The notes under the pieces were generated by a model. That model was given only the letters and a program-made list of their open reading frames with translations. It was not told the DNA's origin and ran no database searches. Positions 1 to 9,126 of a DNA stretch of 64,000 nucleotides are shown piece after piece. The first letter of the stretch is position 1. The number at the start of each line of letters is the position of its first letter. The DNA comes from Pedobacter sp. ASV28. Lineage in GTDB: Bacteria; Bacteroidota; Bacteroidia; Sphingobacteriales; Sphingobacteriaceae. The stretch is taken from positions 62,001 to 126,000 of the forward strand of contig NZ_JAELTN010000002.1 of assembly GCF_016428855.1 (NCBI RefSeq), read 5' to 3'. A program made the translations under genes and the position numbers.

Positions 1-944
1 TTGTAGGCTACAAAAAAAACCGTAATTATCTCTTAAGGTTATTTAGGCTACTCCTTTATGCCGTAAATATTAATCCTGTCGAATATCAATTGCGAAGACT
101 TCAAAAGAGAATTAAGGCTGATTTCTGGTATATCAACACGATTGCCAACCGAGATGCTTTTGCCATTGCACAAAAGTTAAATGTAAAAGTAGTTTCCCAT
201 ATCCATGAACTCCCTTTTGTTTATGGTTTATCTACATATAACACCCTACAAAGGGTAGTAGAAAATACAGCACTCTGCATTGGATGTTCGCAAATAGTTT
301 GTGAAAAACTCCAAGATATGGGCCATAAAAATGTGAAATTGCTATATGGATTTATTGATCAGGGGCGAATAAAAATTAACGAACCAAGGGCTCAAATACG
401 TTCAAAATTTGGAATCAAAGAAGACGATTTTGTCTGGATTGTTTCTGGAGCCACCAATACCATAAAAGGCATAGATTATTTAATTCCACTTTTGAAAAAC
501 CTTAATGATCATCATAAAATAATTTGGATTGGTCCAATTGCCAAAAATGGAACATTTTATTATGCCGAGTCCTCCATAAAGGAGAATTTTTCTGGCAATG
601 TATTTTTCGTCGATAAGCAGTCAGAGAAATATTACGATTATTTTAATGCCGGCGATGCCTTATTATCTTTGTCTAGAGAAGATTCCTTTCCCTTGGTCAT
701 GCAAGAAGCGGCTCATTTGGGTATGCCTATTGCCGGCTTTAATTCGGGCGGCATTAAGGAATATGTTATTGATAAAGTAGGAATTGTTATTGACCAATTG
801 AACTTTCAAGCCTTGGCTATGGCCATGGAATATATTGCACACAACCGTAACCTATACGATCCTGAGCAAATTAAGCAATATGCCCAAAGGTTCAATGCTG
901 TAGATCAGACCAGAAGTTTGGAGGCTATCCTTGATAAGTTATAA
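1..944 (+). CDS. Glycosyltransferase, GT4-like (5' end outside window)
   Basis: The frame is open to the left edge (first full codon at base 3), so the N-terminus lies outside the window; the TTG at 90 is not a convincing start. The C-terminal half has the GT-B donor-binding pattern: an E-D-S-F-P-L-V-M-Q-E-A motif near 680-710, followed by G-M-P-I-A and a Gly-rich G-G-I-K-E-Y segment, as in group 1 (GT4) enzymes that transfer a nucleotide-sugar residue in the cytoplasm. The acceptor is unknown; exopolysaccharide or LPS glycan assembly is the usual role. It ends five bases before the convergent ABC exporter gene, with no terminator hairpin between them. Confidence 0.85.
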   Translation, partial: VGYKKNRNYLLRLFRLLLYAVNINPVEYQLRRLQKRIKADFWYINTIANRDAFAIAQKLNVKVVSHIHELPFVYGLSTYNTLQRVVENTALCIGCSQIVCEKLQDMGHKNVKLLYGFIDQGRIKINEPRAQIRSKFGIKEDDFVWIVSGATNTIKGIDYLIPLLKNLNDHHKIIWIGPIAKNGTFYYAESSIKENFSGNVFFVDKQSEKYYDYFNAGDALLSLSREDSFPLVMQEAAHLGMPIAGFNSGGIKEYVIDKVGIVIDQLNFQALAMAMEYIAHNRNLYDPEQIKQYAQRFNAVDQTRSLEAILDKL

Positions 945-949
945 AGTCT

Positions 950-2770
950 TTACTCACTAAACGTTTGCATTTCGATTAACCTATTATAAAGTCCCTTCTT
1001 TTCTGTTAGCGCTGCGTGGGTACCTTGCTCAACAATTTTACCATTATCTATCACCACAATTTCATCAGCATGTTTAATGGTGCTCAAGCGATGGGCAATA
1101 ACAATAGAGGTTCTATTCTGCATTAAATTGTTAAGCGCCTCTTGCACTAATTTTTCCGATTCGGTATCAAGGGCAGAAGTAGCCTCGTCTAACAACATAA
1201 TTGGCGGATTTGCCAGTACTGCTCTGGCTATGCAAACCCTTTGCCGCTGCCCGCCAGATAGCCTATTTCCCCTATCTCCCACATTAGTTTGATATCCGTT
1301 TTCTGTGTTTATGATAAATTCGTGGGCATTGGCAATTTTGGCGGCATTAATCACCTCTTCTTCGGTAGCATCTGGTTTACCAAAGGAAATGTTGTTGAAT
1401 ATCGTATCGTTAAAAAGAAAGGATTCCTGATTAACGATGCCCATTTGCGAACGTATACTTTCTATGTTCAGCTCTTCATAGGGTATGCCGTCGAACTTGA
1501 TCGTACCATTTTTAGGATCATGAAACCTAGGAATAAGATCCATCAAGGTACTTTTACCGCCTCCAGATGGGCCAACTAGCGCAATGGTATTCCCCTTTTT
1601 GAATTGAAGGCTAACGTTGTTAAGCACCTGCTTATCTCCGTAGCCAAAATCTACATTTTCAAAAACAATGCTATTACTGAAACTGGTTGCCACTTTTGCA
1701 TCCTCTTTATTGGCAAAAGCGGGAGCGGTATCAATTAAATCCAACACCCTGTCGCCTGCGGTAATGCCAGCGTGTATGCCACTAAAGGAATCGCTAATGG
1801 CTTTAATTGGCTGCATTACCTGCGAAAAAGTAGTGATATATACTAAGAACTTTGTTGGAGAAAGGAAGTTTTCTCCTTCTAGGATAAGCGTACCTCCATA
1901 TAAAACTATGCAGGCCACTACCAATATTCCCAAGGTTTGGGATACCGGAGAGGCTAACTGTTGCCGACGAACAATTTTTCTGTTTATATAAGAATAATAC
2001 CTGTTTTCCTTATCAAACTTGTCCTTAACTCTTTCTGAAGCGTTAAATGCTTTCACGATCTTTATTCCACTTAACACTTCGTCTAAAAAGCCAATCATCC
2101 TTGCAAAAGACTCGTGAGATTGTGTGGTTTGTTGTTTAAGTCTTTTAACAATCTTGCTAATGACAAATCCAGAAACAGGGATAACCAATAAAGAGAATAA
2201 AGTGAGCTTAACAGAAATGGAAAGTAACACCGATAAAAATGCAATAAGTTGTAGCGGTTCTTTAAAAACTACTTGTAAGGTATTGGTCACTGTAGCTTGT
2301 ACCACTTGTACGTCAGAAGATATTTTGGATACAATATCGCCTTTGCGCTCATTGTTAAAATAACCTATGGTAAGTCCAATTACATTGTTAAAAACGGTTC
2401 TTCTCAGATTTAGAAGCGTATGTACCCTTAGATCTTCCATGAAACGCTGCGAGAGATATTTGAACAAGTTGGCAAGTATGGCAATCACAATAATGCCAAA
2501 ACAAACGATCCGTAAAGTATAAATTTTGCCATTACTGCTTATAAGTTGTGCAATATAATCGTTGATAGAACCGATAAAATCTAGAGATCCCGCTTGCTGT
2601 GCCTGATTTAAAGCTGACGATTTCCCTATAAAAAGCGTCTCTAAGAGCGGGCCTATAGAAGTAAACAGCGCCGTGTTAAATAGTACAGCAAATAGAGTTG
2701 CTATCATATAGGGTATCGCAAATTTTTCAATTGGTTTTGCGAACGATAATAACCTGAAATATGTTTTCAT
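950..2770 (-). CDS. ABC exporter, MsbA-like (fused membrane and ATPase domains)
   Basis: A 606-residue half-transporter: about six membrane helices in residues 15-330, then an ATPase domain. Visible motifs are Walker A GPSGGGKST (about 399-407), signature LSGGQ (504-508), Walker B ending in DE (528-529) and the H-loop histidine (about 560). It would work as a homodimer exporting lipids or peptides across the inner membrane. MsbA-type lipid A-core flipping fits the length, but substrate cannot be assigned from sequence. A minus-strand TAACTTTG (2790-2797) sits 19 bases before the start and matches the -7 consensus, without an evident -33 partner. Confidence 0.92.
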   Translation of the reverse strand: MKTYFRLLSFAKPIEKFAIPYMIATLFAVLFNTALFTSIGPLLETLFIGKSSALNQAQQAGSLDFIGSINDYIAQLISSNGKIYTLRIVCFGIIVIAILANLFKYLSQRFMEDLRVHTLLNLRRTVFNNVIGLTIGYFNNERKGDIVSKISSDVQVVQATVTNTLQVVFKEPLQLIAFLSVLLSISVKLTLFSLLVIPVSGFVISKIVKRLKQQTTQSHESFARMIGFLDEVLSGIKIVKAFNASERVKDKFDKENRYYSYINRKIVRRQQLASPVSQTLGILVVACIVLYGGTLILEGENFLSPTKFLVYITTFSQVMQPIKAISDSFSGIHAGITAGDRVLDLIDTAPAFANKEDAKVATSFSNSIVFENVDFGYGDKQVLNNVSLQFKKGNTIALVGPSGGGKSTLMDLIPRFHDPKNGTIKFDGIPYEELNIESIRSQMGIVNQESFLFNDTIFNNISFGKPDATEEEVINAAKIANAHEFIINTENGYQTNVGDRGNRLSGGQRQRVCIARAVLANPPIMLLDEATSALDTESEKLVQEALNNLMQNRTSIVIAHRLSTIKHADEIVVIDNGKIVEQGTHAALTEKKGLYNRLIEMQTFSE

Positions 2771-2886
2771 TTAAAAATATAAAAGAAGACAAAGTTACGG
2801 ATTTTAAGAAATGTTTGCTCATTTCATTAAGCTTGTGTTTGATGCATCCGATTGATTTCTGTTTATTTGTCTAAAGTTTTTTAACC

Positions 2887-3777
2887 ATGATCAACCTTGC
2901 TGATTTAAAAGAGAATGTAGAATCTGGTAGCTTTATTGCTTTAGCAAGGGCTTTAACGCTAGTTGAAAATGATATTGGCCCATCTTATCAATTTTTAAAA
3001 TCATTAAATATAAAAAGCAAGGTCCCCGTAATTGGTATAACAGGGCCTCCTGGAGCGGGAAAAAGCACTTTGGTAAATGCCATTACCACCCAACTCTCCC
3101 TACAACACAAAAAAGTGGCTATTCTTGCCGTTGACCCTACCTCACCATTTAATTATGGCTCTCTATTGGGCGACAGGATCAGAATGTCAAAGCTCTTTAA
3201 CGACCCAAATGTATACATCAGATCTGTTGCCACACGTGGATCGTTGGGTGGCATTTCGGCCAAAACGCTAGAGATGGTAGACGTGATGAAAGCCAGTCAT
3301 TTTGATCTTATTATCGTAGAAACCGTAGGTGTTGGCCAATCGGAGATAGAAATTGCCGGCCTAGCAGATCAAACGATTTTAGTATTGGTACCTGAGTCAG
3401 GAGATGAAATTCAGCACATCAAATCTGGGTTAATGGAAATAGCACAGGCCTTTGTAGTGAACAAGGCAGATAGGGAGGGGGCAGATCTTTTTGCCGGAAA
3501 TTTAAAAAAGATGACCCAGGAACAACATCGGGACACCCCCATATTCAAAACCATAGCAGAAAAGGAAATAGGCATCGATAGTTTATTAAATTGGATATTA
3601 TCAAAAGAACGCATTCCAAACCATCGAAAGTCATTATTACTTGCCGAAAAAGCTTATAGATTGATACAGGCTAGAAAAATGTCGATGATCGATAGAAAAG
3701 CGCTCGTAAAAGCCATTGATACGGCTCAATTAAGTGAAAAATTCAATATATATAGTTTTATTGAAGAGTGGATTTAG
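2887..3777 (+). CDS. meaB: Methylmalonyl-CoA mutase-associated GTPase MeaB
   Basis: A G3E/SIMIBI-class GTPase of 296 residues, somewhat shorter than the usual 310-330. It shows Walker A GPPGAGKST (53-61), D-P-T-S-P (83-87), E-T-V-G-V-G-Q (145-151) and the base-specificity motif NKAD (192-195). MeaB proteins protect and load adenosylcobalamin-dependent methylmalonyl-CoA mutase. No mutase subunit lies nearby, so the partner would have to be encoded elsewhere. It is divergent from the ABC exporter and monocistronic here. The family is ArgK/MeaB; the older arginine-transport role is not supported. Confidence 0.92.
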   Translation: MINLADLKENVESGSFIALARALTLVENDIGPSYQFLKSLNIKSKVPVIGITGPPGAGKSTLVNAITTQLSLQHKKVAILAVDPTSPFNYGSLLGDRIRMSKLFNDPNVYIRSVATRGSLGGISAKTLEMVDVMKASHFDLIIVETVGVGQSEIEIAGLADQTILVLVPESGDEIQHIKSGLMEIAQAFVVNKADREGADLFAGNLKKMTQEQHRDTPIFKTIAEKEIGIDSLLNWILSKERIPNHRKSLLLAEKAYRLIQARKMSMIDRKALVKAIDTAQLSEKFNIYSFIEEWI

Positions 3778-3977
3778 GTCTTTTTTAAACAAAGAAATAA
3801 GCATTGTATATAAAAAAGGACTGCATAAGAAACAATACAGTACAATATAGATTTATGATTCAATTTATGTGGGTATTGCCAAACACCCCATAAACCACCT
3901 ATAAATCAACTAAATAAACAAAAAACCAGCTAAATAAGCTCAATTTAAACACTTTGGAACGGAGTTTGTATAAAGGT

Positions 3978-4007
3978 TTTGAGATTATAAAAATTTGTTT
4001 AATTTTG
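3978..4007 (+). promoter_or_regulatory. Bacteroidota-type promoter for the OmpA gene
   Basis: TTTG at 3978-3981 and TAATTTTG at 4000-4007 are separated by 18 bases and match the -33 TTTG / -7 TAnnTTTG consensus. The start codon is at 4061, giving a 5' leader of about 48-50 bases. The position, consensus match and the downstream abundant-type membrane protein make this the clearest promoter in the window together with that of sodA. Confidence 0.75.
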
Positions 4008-4060
4008 TATTGCAAAAAATTATACAATAAAATATTTTGTTTAACCTTAAAAAGAAAATT

Positions 4061-5404
4061 ATGAATTATTCTACTTTAAAAAAGGGCGTTGCAGCTTCTT
4101 TGGTAGCATTAATAGGAGTTACTTCTATTGCAAGTGCTCAGGATGCTCCTGCAACTACCTCTTCTGCCAAAGTCTTTGGAGGAAGAGCCCAGTACAGAAC
4201 GTGGTCATTAGGTATTAACGGTGGTGTTTTAGCTCCTGTAGTATTAACTGGTGGTTCTGACGATTTTACTAATTGGGATGTAAATTTAGGCTACGGTATT
4301 TCATTACGTAAGCAATTAGGTCATGCTTTTGGTTTAGAAGGTAACATTTTCCGTGGTAAACTATCTGGCTCTAACAAAGATGCTGTTGGTAGTGCCGTTG
4401 GTGGAATTAGAGAATTCAAAACTGACATCCAATATTCAGCTGACATCAGAGGTGTTGTTAACGTAGCTACTGTTGACTTCTTACGTCGTGAGAACTCTGT
4501 GAACTTCTTTGTAACTGCAGGTTATGGTGTTGTTGCTTTCAATCCGATTGTAACTACTACTGCTGGTGAAGTTAACAATAAAGGTAAATTCGGTGACGAT
4601 AAAGACAAAGATTTTATCAAACAAGCTTACATTCCTGTAGGTGCTGGTATTAAATTCAAAGTGTCTGACCGCGTGTCTTTCAACTTGGCTTATACCATGA
4701 ACTTTGTTGATGGAGATAACTTGGATGGAGTTTATGCTAAACTTCCTTCTAAAGATAAATTCTCTTACGGTTCTGCTGGTTTAGAATTCTCTTTAGGTTC
4801 TAAATCTAAACCAAACTTGGATTGGGTTAACCCACTTGCTTTAATGTATGATGAATTAAAAGATCCTTCATTACGTCAAGAAGTTGAAGCATTGAAAAAC
4901 CGTGTTTCTAACGTAGAGAAATCTGTAGAAGATTTGAAAAGAGATAGCGATGGAGATGGTGTTGCTGATATGTTCGATAAAGAGCCAAATTCTGCAGCTG
5001 GTGCTGTTGTTGATGGTTCAGGTCGTACAATCAAATTCCCTGAGCAAACTACTTCTGTAGTAGCTCCAAGTGGTGTAACTGGTTTTGAGAATATCCAATT
5101 TGAGTTTAACAGCTCAGTATTAAAAACTGAATCTTATCCAACCTTAGATAAATTATCTTCATTATTGCGTGAAAACGGTGGTAAAGTAACGTTAGCTGGT
5201 CATGCTTCTAGCGAAGGTACTGCTGCATACAATATGAAATTATCTAAAGATAGAGCTAACTCTGTAAAAACTTACTTAGTAAACTCTGGCGTTAACGCTA
5301 GCAGTGTAGCTGTTAAAGCTTACGGCGAGACTAGACCAATTGCTTCTAACGATACAGAAGAAGGTCGTATCCAAAACCGTCGTGTTGAGAGCACTAGAAA
5401 TTAA
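4061..5404 (+). CDS. OmpA-family outer-membrane porin
   Basis: A 447-residue envelope protein. The ATG at 4061 is chosen over an upstream TTG (4037) because it directly begins a signal peptide ending at A-S-A-Q. An N-terminal beta-barrel domain (to about 260) is followed by a coiled-coil-like stretch, a calcium-type D-S-D-G-D-G-V-A-D linker as in thrombospondin type 3 repeats, and a C-terminal OmpA domain. The last contains N-M-K-L-S-K-D-R-A and N-R-R-V-E, which bind peptidoglycan. Codon choice is strongly biased (for example GGT, GCT, GTT), unlike its neighbours, which suggests high expression. It is monocistronic, between a strong promoter and a strong terminator. Confidence 0.93.
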   Translation: MNYSTLKKGVAASLVALIGVTSIASAQDAPATTSSAKVFGGRAQYRTWSLGINGGVLAPVVLTGGSDDFTNWDVNLGYGISLRKQLGHAFGLEGNIFRGKLSGSNKDAVGSAVGGIREFKTDIQYSADIRGVVNVATVDFLRRENSVNFFVTAGYGVVAFNPIVTTTAGEVNNKGKFGDDKDKDFIKQAYIPVGAGIKFKVSDRVSFNLAYTMNFVDGDNLDGVYAKLPSKDKFSYGSAGLEFSLGSKSKPNLDWVNPLALMYDELKDPSLRQEVEALKNRVSNVEKSVEDLKRDSDGDGVADMFDKEPNSAAGAVVDGSGRTIKFPEQTTSVVAPSGVTGFENIQFEFNSSVLKTESYPTLDKLSSLLRENGGKVTLAGHASSEGTAAYNMKLSKDRANSVKTYLVNSGVNASSVAVKAYGETRPIASNDTEEGRIQNRRVESTRN

Positions 5405-5423
5405 TATTTCTTAAAAGAAACAT

Positions 5424-5462
5424 AAAAAAAGAGTCCCAACTTAAGGTTGGGACTCTTTTTTT
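5424..5462 (+). terminator. Intrinsic terminator of the OmpA gene
   Basis: A perfect 10-bp stem (GAGTCCCAAC, 5431-5440, paired with 5446-5455) with a 5-base loop is flanked by seven A before and seven T after. It lies 20 bases beyond the stop codon. Confidence 0.93.
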
Positions 5463-5475
5463 ATGCCTAAATTTG
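5446..5475 (+). promoter_or_regulatory. Candidate promoter of the small ORF-ridA-rarD-recG operon
   Basis: TAAATTTG (5468-5475) is a full match to the -7 consensus. An imperfect -33 element, GTTG (5446-5449), lies 18 bases upstream inside the descending arm of the preceding terminator. The box ends four bases before the ATG at 5480. The -7 box is seen directly; promoter function is inferred. Confidence 0.5.
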
Positions 5476-5479
5476 TATC

Positions 5480-5608
5480 ATGTCAAATCCACCAAAGAAC
5501 AATATAAATATTAAGATTATGCATATCATCAATAACCTTGCTATTGGAATATTTATATTGGGCATTGCCTATAAACTTTTAGAAACCTTTATTTTGAACA
5601 AACCATGA
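5480..5608 (+). CDS. 42-residue single-pass membrane peptide
   Basis: A short ORF of 42 codons whose TGA overlaps the ridA ATG (ATGA at 5605-5608), the spacing expected of translationally coupled genes. It has a polar, Asn/Lys-rich N-terminus (about 1-14) and then one hydrophobic helix of about 20 residues (roughly I16 to L34, including A-I-G-I-F-I-L-G-I-A). It ends in a short charged tail. I recognise no family. It could be a membrane peptide, or a leader whose translation delivers ribosomes to ridA. Support comes from the -7 box just before its ATG, the exact overlap and the membrane-protein composition. Confidence 0.5.
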   Translation: MSNPPKNNINIKIMHIINNLAIGIFILGIAYKLLETFILNKP

Positions 5609-5985
5609 AACAGATTATCAATACTACCAATGCCCCAGCTCCAATAGGCCCATACAATCAGGCCATCATTGCAAATGGTTTTTTATTTGCTTCTGGACAA
5701 ATCGCCATTAATCCAGAAAATGGAGAATTGAACGTAAGTTCTATTAGCGAAGAGACCCATCAAGTTATGCGCAATATTAAGGCTTTATTGGTAGAAGCAG
5801 AATATGAATTCAAACACATTGTAAAAACCACCATTTTCTTGTCTGATATGGCTTTATTTACTGAAGTAAACGAAGTATATGGCTCCTACTTTCAAAGTGA
5901 TTTTCCAGCCAGGGAAACCGTAGCTGTAAAAGGTTTGCCAAAAGGGGTCAATGTAGAAATATCGATCACTGCTTACAAAGGTTAA
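5605..5985 (+). CDS. ridA: RidA-family enamine/imine deaminase
   Basis: 126 residues, the normal length for the YjgF/YER057c/UK114 family. It shows the N-terminal A-P-A-P-I-G-P-Y-N-Q-A segment, the substrate-binding Arg in P-A-R-E-T-V (about 104) and the C-terminal glutamate in V-E-I. RidA hydrolyses reactive 2-aminoacrylate and other enamine/imine intermediates from pyridoxal-phosphate enzymes, as a cytosolic trimer. It overlaps the upstream 42-residue ORF by four bases and is followed two bases later by rarD. Confidence 0.93.
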   Translation: MKQIINTTNAPAPIGPYNQAIIANGFLFASGQIAINPENGELNVSSISEETHQVMRNIKALLVEAEYEFKHIVKTTIFLSDMALFTEVNEVYGSYFQSDFPARETVAVKGLPKGVNVEISITAYKG

Positions 5986-5987
5986 AA

Positions 5988-6893
5988 TTGACCGAAAATA
6001 AATCAAAGTACCTACTCTCGGCATTTTTGTCGGCCTCTATTTGGGGTTTCTTTTCCATTCCGTTAAGGAACCTCAAAACTTATCCTTCTGAGCAAATCTT
6101 ATATTATAGAATATTTACTTCATTAGTAGTAATATGGCTCGCTATCCTGTTATTCAGAAAAAAAGAGCTCATAAAGGATATTCGATATATCCTATCTAGT
6201 CATACCAAAACCAAATGGACCATAGTGCTACAGATCATTGGCTCTACCATCTTGCTCACCTTAAATTGGTATACTTTTATTTATGCCATTAATCATATTA
6301 GCATAAAATCTGGCGCTTTTGCCTATATGGTATGTCCATTAATTACGGCATTTGGTGGATACCTTATTTTAAAGGAACATTTGTCCAAGCTTCAAATACT
6401 TGCCCTAGGCACAGCTACCCTCAGTATTCTGATGTTGGCTACAGGCTCTTTGATCGAAGTTACCTGGTCCATCATCATTGCGGCACTTTATGCTTTCTAT
6501 TTGATAATCCAAAGAAAAATGCAGCATTTAGATAAGCTAAATGTATTGGCTTTTCAAATTAGCATTGCCGTACTGCTCATGCTGCCATTTTTTATCAAAG
6601 ACTATACCGTAATACAAAGCAATCTTGATTTCTGGCTCAATATTGTACTTATTGCTGTTGTATTTACCATTGTTCCTCTATTCTTAAGCCTGTTTGCCTT
6701 AATTGGCATTCCTTCTTCAACACTAGGTATTATTATTTATATTAATCCCATCATTGCTTTCAGTATTGCTATTTCCCATTTCAATGAGAAAATTGATCCA
6801 CACCAATTATTGGCCTACCTCCTTTTACTATTTGCCGTTTTTCTATTTAATTGGCACTTGATAAAAGATATGCTTACTTTTAAAAGAAAATAA
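5988..6893 (+). CDS. rarD: EamA-family permease, RarD type
   Basis: 301 residues with ten predicted membrane helices in two EamA repeats, of the drug/metabolite transporter superfamily. The opening A-S-I-W-G-F-F and the overall order resemble RarD. Substrate is unknown in the family. The start is TTG (5988-5990), two bases after the ridA stop, with no ATG nearby, so it probably depends on translational coupling. recG follows after six bases. Confidence 0.85.
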   Translation: MTENKSKYLLSAFLSASIWGFFSIPLRNLKTYPSEQILYYRIFTSLVVIWLAILLFRKKELIKDIRYILSSHTKTKWTIVLQIIGSTILLTLNWYTFIYAINHISIKSGAFAYMVCPLITAFGGYLILKEHLSKLQILALGTATLSILMLATGSLIEVTWSIIIAALYAFYLIIQRKMQHLDKLNVLAFQISIAVLLMLPFFIKDYTVIQSNLDFWLNIVLIAVVFTIVPLFLSLFALIGIPSSTLGIIIYINPIIAFSIAISHFNEKIDPHQLLAYLLLLFAVFLFNWHLIKDMLTFKRK

Positions 6894-6899
6894 TACGTT

Positions 6900-9008
6900 T
6901 TGTTTGCTTCGAACTTAGATACTTCTTTGGTATACCTTAAGGGCGTAGGGCCTAAACGTGCCGAACTTTTACAGAAAGAGTTAGGTTTTTCTACGTATGA
7001 ACATCTTTTAAGCCATTATCCATTCAGGTATATAGACAGAACACGTTTTTATAAGATCAATGAACTTCTACCCGATATGCCCTTGATACAGGTGGTAGGC
7101 AAGATCATGACTAAAGAAACAATTGGGGAAAAGCACAAGAAACGAATCGTTGCTAAATTTGCCGATGATACCGGAACAATGGAATTGGTATGGTTCCAGA
7201 GTCTAAAATGGGTAGAAGAACACATCTATCGCGGCAATAACTATATTGCCTTTGGCAAGCCTAATTTCTTTAACGGAAGTTTCAGTATTTCCCATCCAGA
7301 TCTGGAAACCTACCCAAGGCAAAATGGGAGCGTTACCGGAAACCTTACGCTACAACCGATCTATAATTCTACCGAAAAACTTAAAAAGGCTTTTTTAGAT
7401 AGTAAGGGCATACAAAAGCTCATTTACCATATCATTGAGCTTCATATTAATGAGATAAGGGAAACCTTGCCCAAGTATATCCTAGATAAATATAAATTGA
7501 TTGGGAGGAAAGAAGCCATTATCAATATTCACTTTCCCGCCAACACCAACATGCTGCAACAAGCGGAGAGGAGATTAAAATTTGAAGAGCTCTTTTTCAT
7601 ACAGCTACAGTTGTTATATAATAAACACCTCAGAAGCTTAAAATTTAAGGGATCTCTTTTTCAAAATGTAGGGGAGAAAGTAAATACTTTTTATAATGAA
7701 ATTATTCCCTTCGACCTAACAAATGCGCAGAAACGAGTAATTAAAGAGATAAGATTAGACACACAAAGGGGTTCCCAGATGAACCGCTTGGTACAGGGCG
7801 ACGTTGGAAGTGGTAAAACGGTAGTGGCGTTAATGAGCATGCTCTTGGCCAATGATAACGGTTATCAGGCCTGTATGATGGCTCCCACCGAAATTCTTGC
7901 CCGCCAACATTACGAATCATTGGTGGGCATGTTAAAAGGGGAACTGGTAAAAGTTGGCCTATTAACTGGCAGTACCACTAAAAAGCAACGGACAATTTTA
8001 CATCAACAGCTAGAGAATGGAGAAATAGATATTCTGGTAGGGACCCATGCCTTAATTGAAGATAAGGTTCTGTTTCATAATCTTGGATTAGTGGTTATTG
8101 ACGAACAACATCGTTTTGGCGTAGAGCAACGAGCAAAACTATGGAGAAAAAACAGTATTCCTCCGCACATTTTGGTCATGACCGCAACGCCCATTCCAAG
8201 AACCCTAGCCATGACTTTATATGGCGATTTGGATGTTTCGGTCATTGATGAATTACCTGCAGGAAGAAAGCCCATAGACACTAAACACCTTTACGAAAAT
8301 CAGAGGATGCGCATGTTCGGCTTTATGAAGCAGGAGATTGCCAAAGGGCGACAAGTATATATAGTTTATCCCCTGATTAAAGAAAGCGAGAAGTTAGATC
8401 TCTTACACTTGGAAGCAGGAATAGAGCAATTGAGCTATCAATTTCCTCTACCTCAATATCAAGTGAGCATTGTACATGGCAAGTTGAGCAATGCAGATAA
8501 GCAATACGAAATGCAACGATTTATTGATGGAAAAACACAGATCATGGTTGCCACTACCGTGATAGAAGTAGGGGTAAATGTACCCAATGCCTCGGTAATG
8601 GTAATAGAAAATGCAGAACGTTTTGGCCTCTCACAACTGCACCAGCTACGAGGAAGGGTGGGGCGTGGTGCAGAACAATCTTTCTGTATCTTAATGTCGG
8701 GCAATAAGCTAAATCCTACCTCTAAAAAGAGATTGGAAACCATGGTAAGAACCAATAATGGCTTCGAGATTTCAGAGATCGATTTAGAATTAAGGGGACC
8801 TGGCGACATTACGGGTACGCAGCAGAGCGGAACTATAGAGCTGAAAGTTGCAGATTTGGCCAAGGATCAAGTTATCTTACAAGAAGCCAGAAATACCGTA
8901 ATCGAGATTTTCGATCAAGATCCCCAACTTGTCGACCCAAACAACAGTTTGTTGAAAAGCTTCCTAGCTAAACGAAATACGGGAATTAGTTTTGATAAGA
9001 TTTCATAG
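6900..9008 (+). CDS. recG: ATP-dependent DNA helicase RecG
   Basis: 702 residues, full length. The N-terminal wedge/OB-fold region, including a helix-hairpin-helix-like G-V-G-P-K-R, precedes a superfamily 2 helicase core. Motifs are Walker A GDVGSGKT (about 300), the DEQH box (about 400), T-A-T-P-I-P-R-T and the motif VI-like Q-L-R-G-R-V-G-R-G (about 580). RecG regresses stalled forks and processes R-loops and recombination intermediates. The start is TTG at 6900; no better ATG precedes the conserved region. It is the last gene of the ridA operon. Confidence 0.95.
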   Translation: MFASNLDTSLVYLKGVGPKRAELLQKELGFSTYEHLLSHYPFRYIDRTRFYKINELLPDMPLIQVVGKIMTKETIGEKHKKRIVAKFADDTGTMELVWFQSLKWVEEHIYRGNNYIAFGKPNFFNGSFSISHPDLETYPRQNGSVTGNLTLQPIYNSTEKLKKAFLDSKGIQKLIYHIIELHINEIRETLPKYILDKYKLIGRKEAIINIHFPANTNMLQQAERRLKFEELFFIQLQLLYNKHLRSLKFKGSLFQNVGEKVNTFYNEIIPFDLTNAQKRVIKEIRLDTQRGSQMNRLVQGDVGSGKTVVALMSMLLANDNGYQACMMAPTEILARQHYESLVGMLKGELVKVGLLTGSTTKKQRTILHQQLENGEIDILVGTHALIEDKVLFHNLGLVVIDEQHRFGVEQRAKLWRKNSIPPHILVMTATPIPRTLAMTLYGDLDVSVIDELPAGRKPIDTKHLYENQRMRMFGFMKQEIAKGRQVYIVYPLIKESEKLDLLHLEAGIEQLSYQFPLPQYQVSIVHGKLSNADKQYEMQRFIDGKTQIMVATTVIEVGVNVPNASVMVIENAERFGLSQLHQLRGRVGRGAEQSFCILMSGNKLNPTSKKRLETMVRTNNGFEISEIDLELRGPGDITGTQQSGTIELKVADLAKDQVILQEARNTVIEIFDQDPQLVDPNNSLLKSFLAKRNTGISFDKIS

Positions 9009-9126
9009 AGAAAAAAAACCATTTCTCATCGTTTCGAAACGGAACAAAGTGACTTGAGAAAGCTCGTTTGAAAGTGCTCCCGAAAGAGATTTATCCTCGT
9101 CCCTAGCTGAAAAGATGCTGCATAAG

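Noticed and set aside
4037..4060. Upstream TTG start for the OmpA protein
   Set aside because: The ATG at 4061 begins the signal peptide immediately; the extra residues add a Lys-rich stretch that would disrupt it.
8459..8863. 134-codon minus-strand ORF
   Set aside because: It is antisense to recG, whose helicase motifs lie here.
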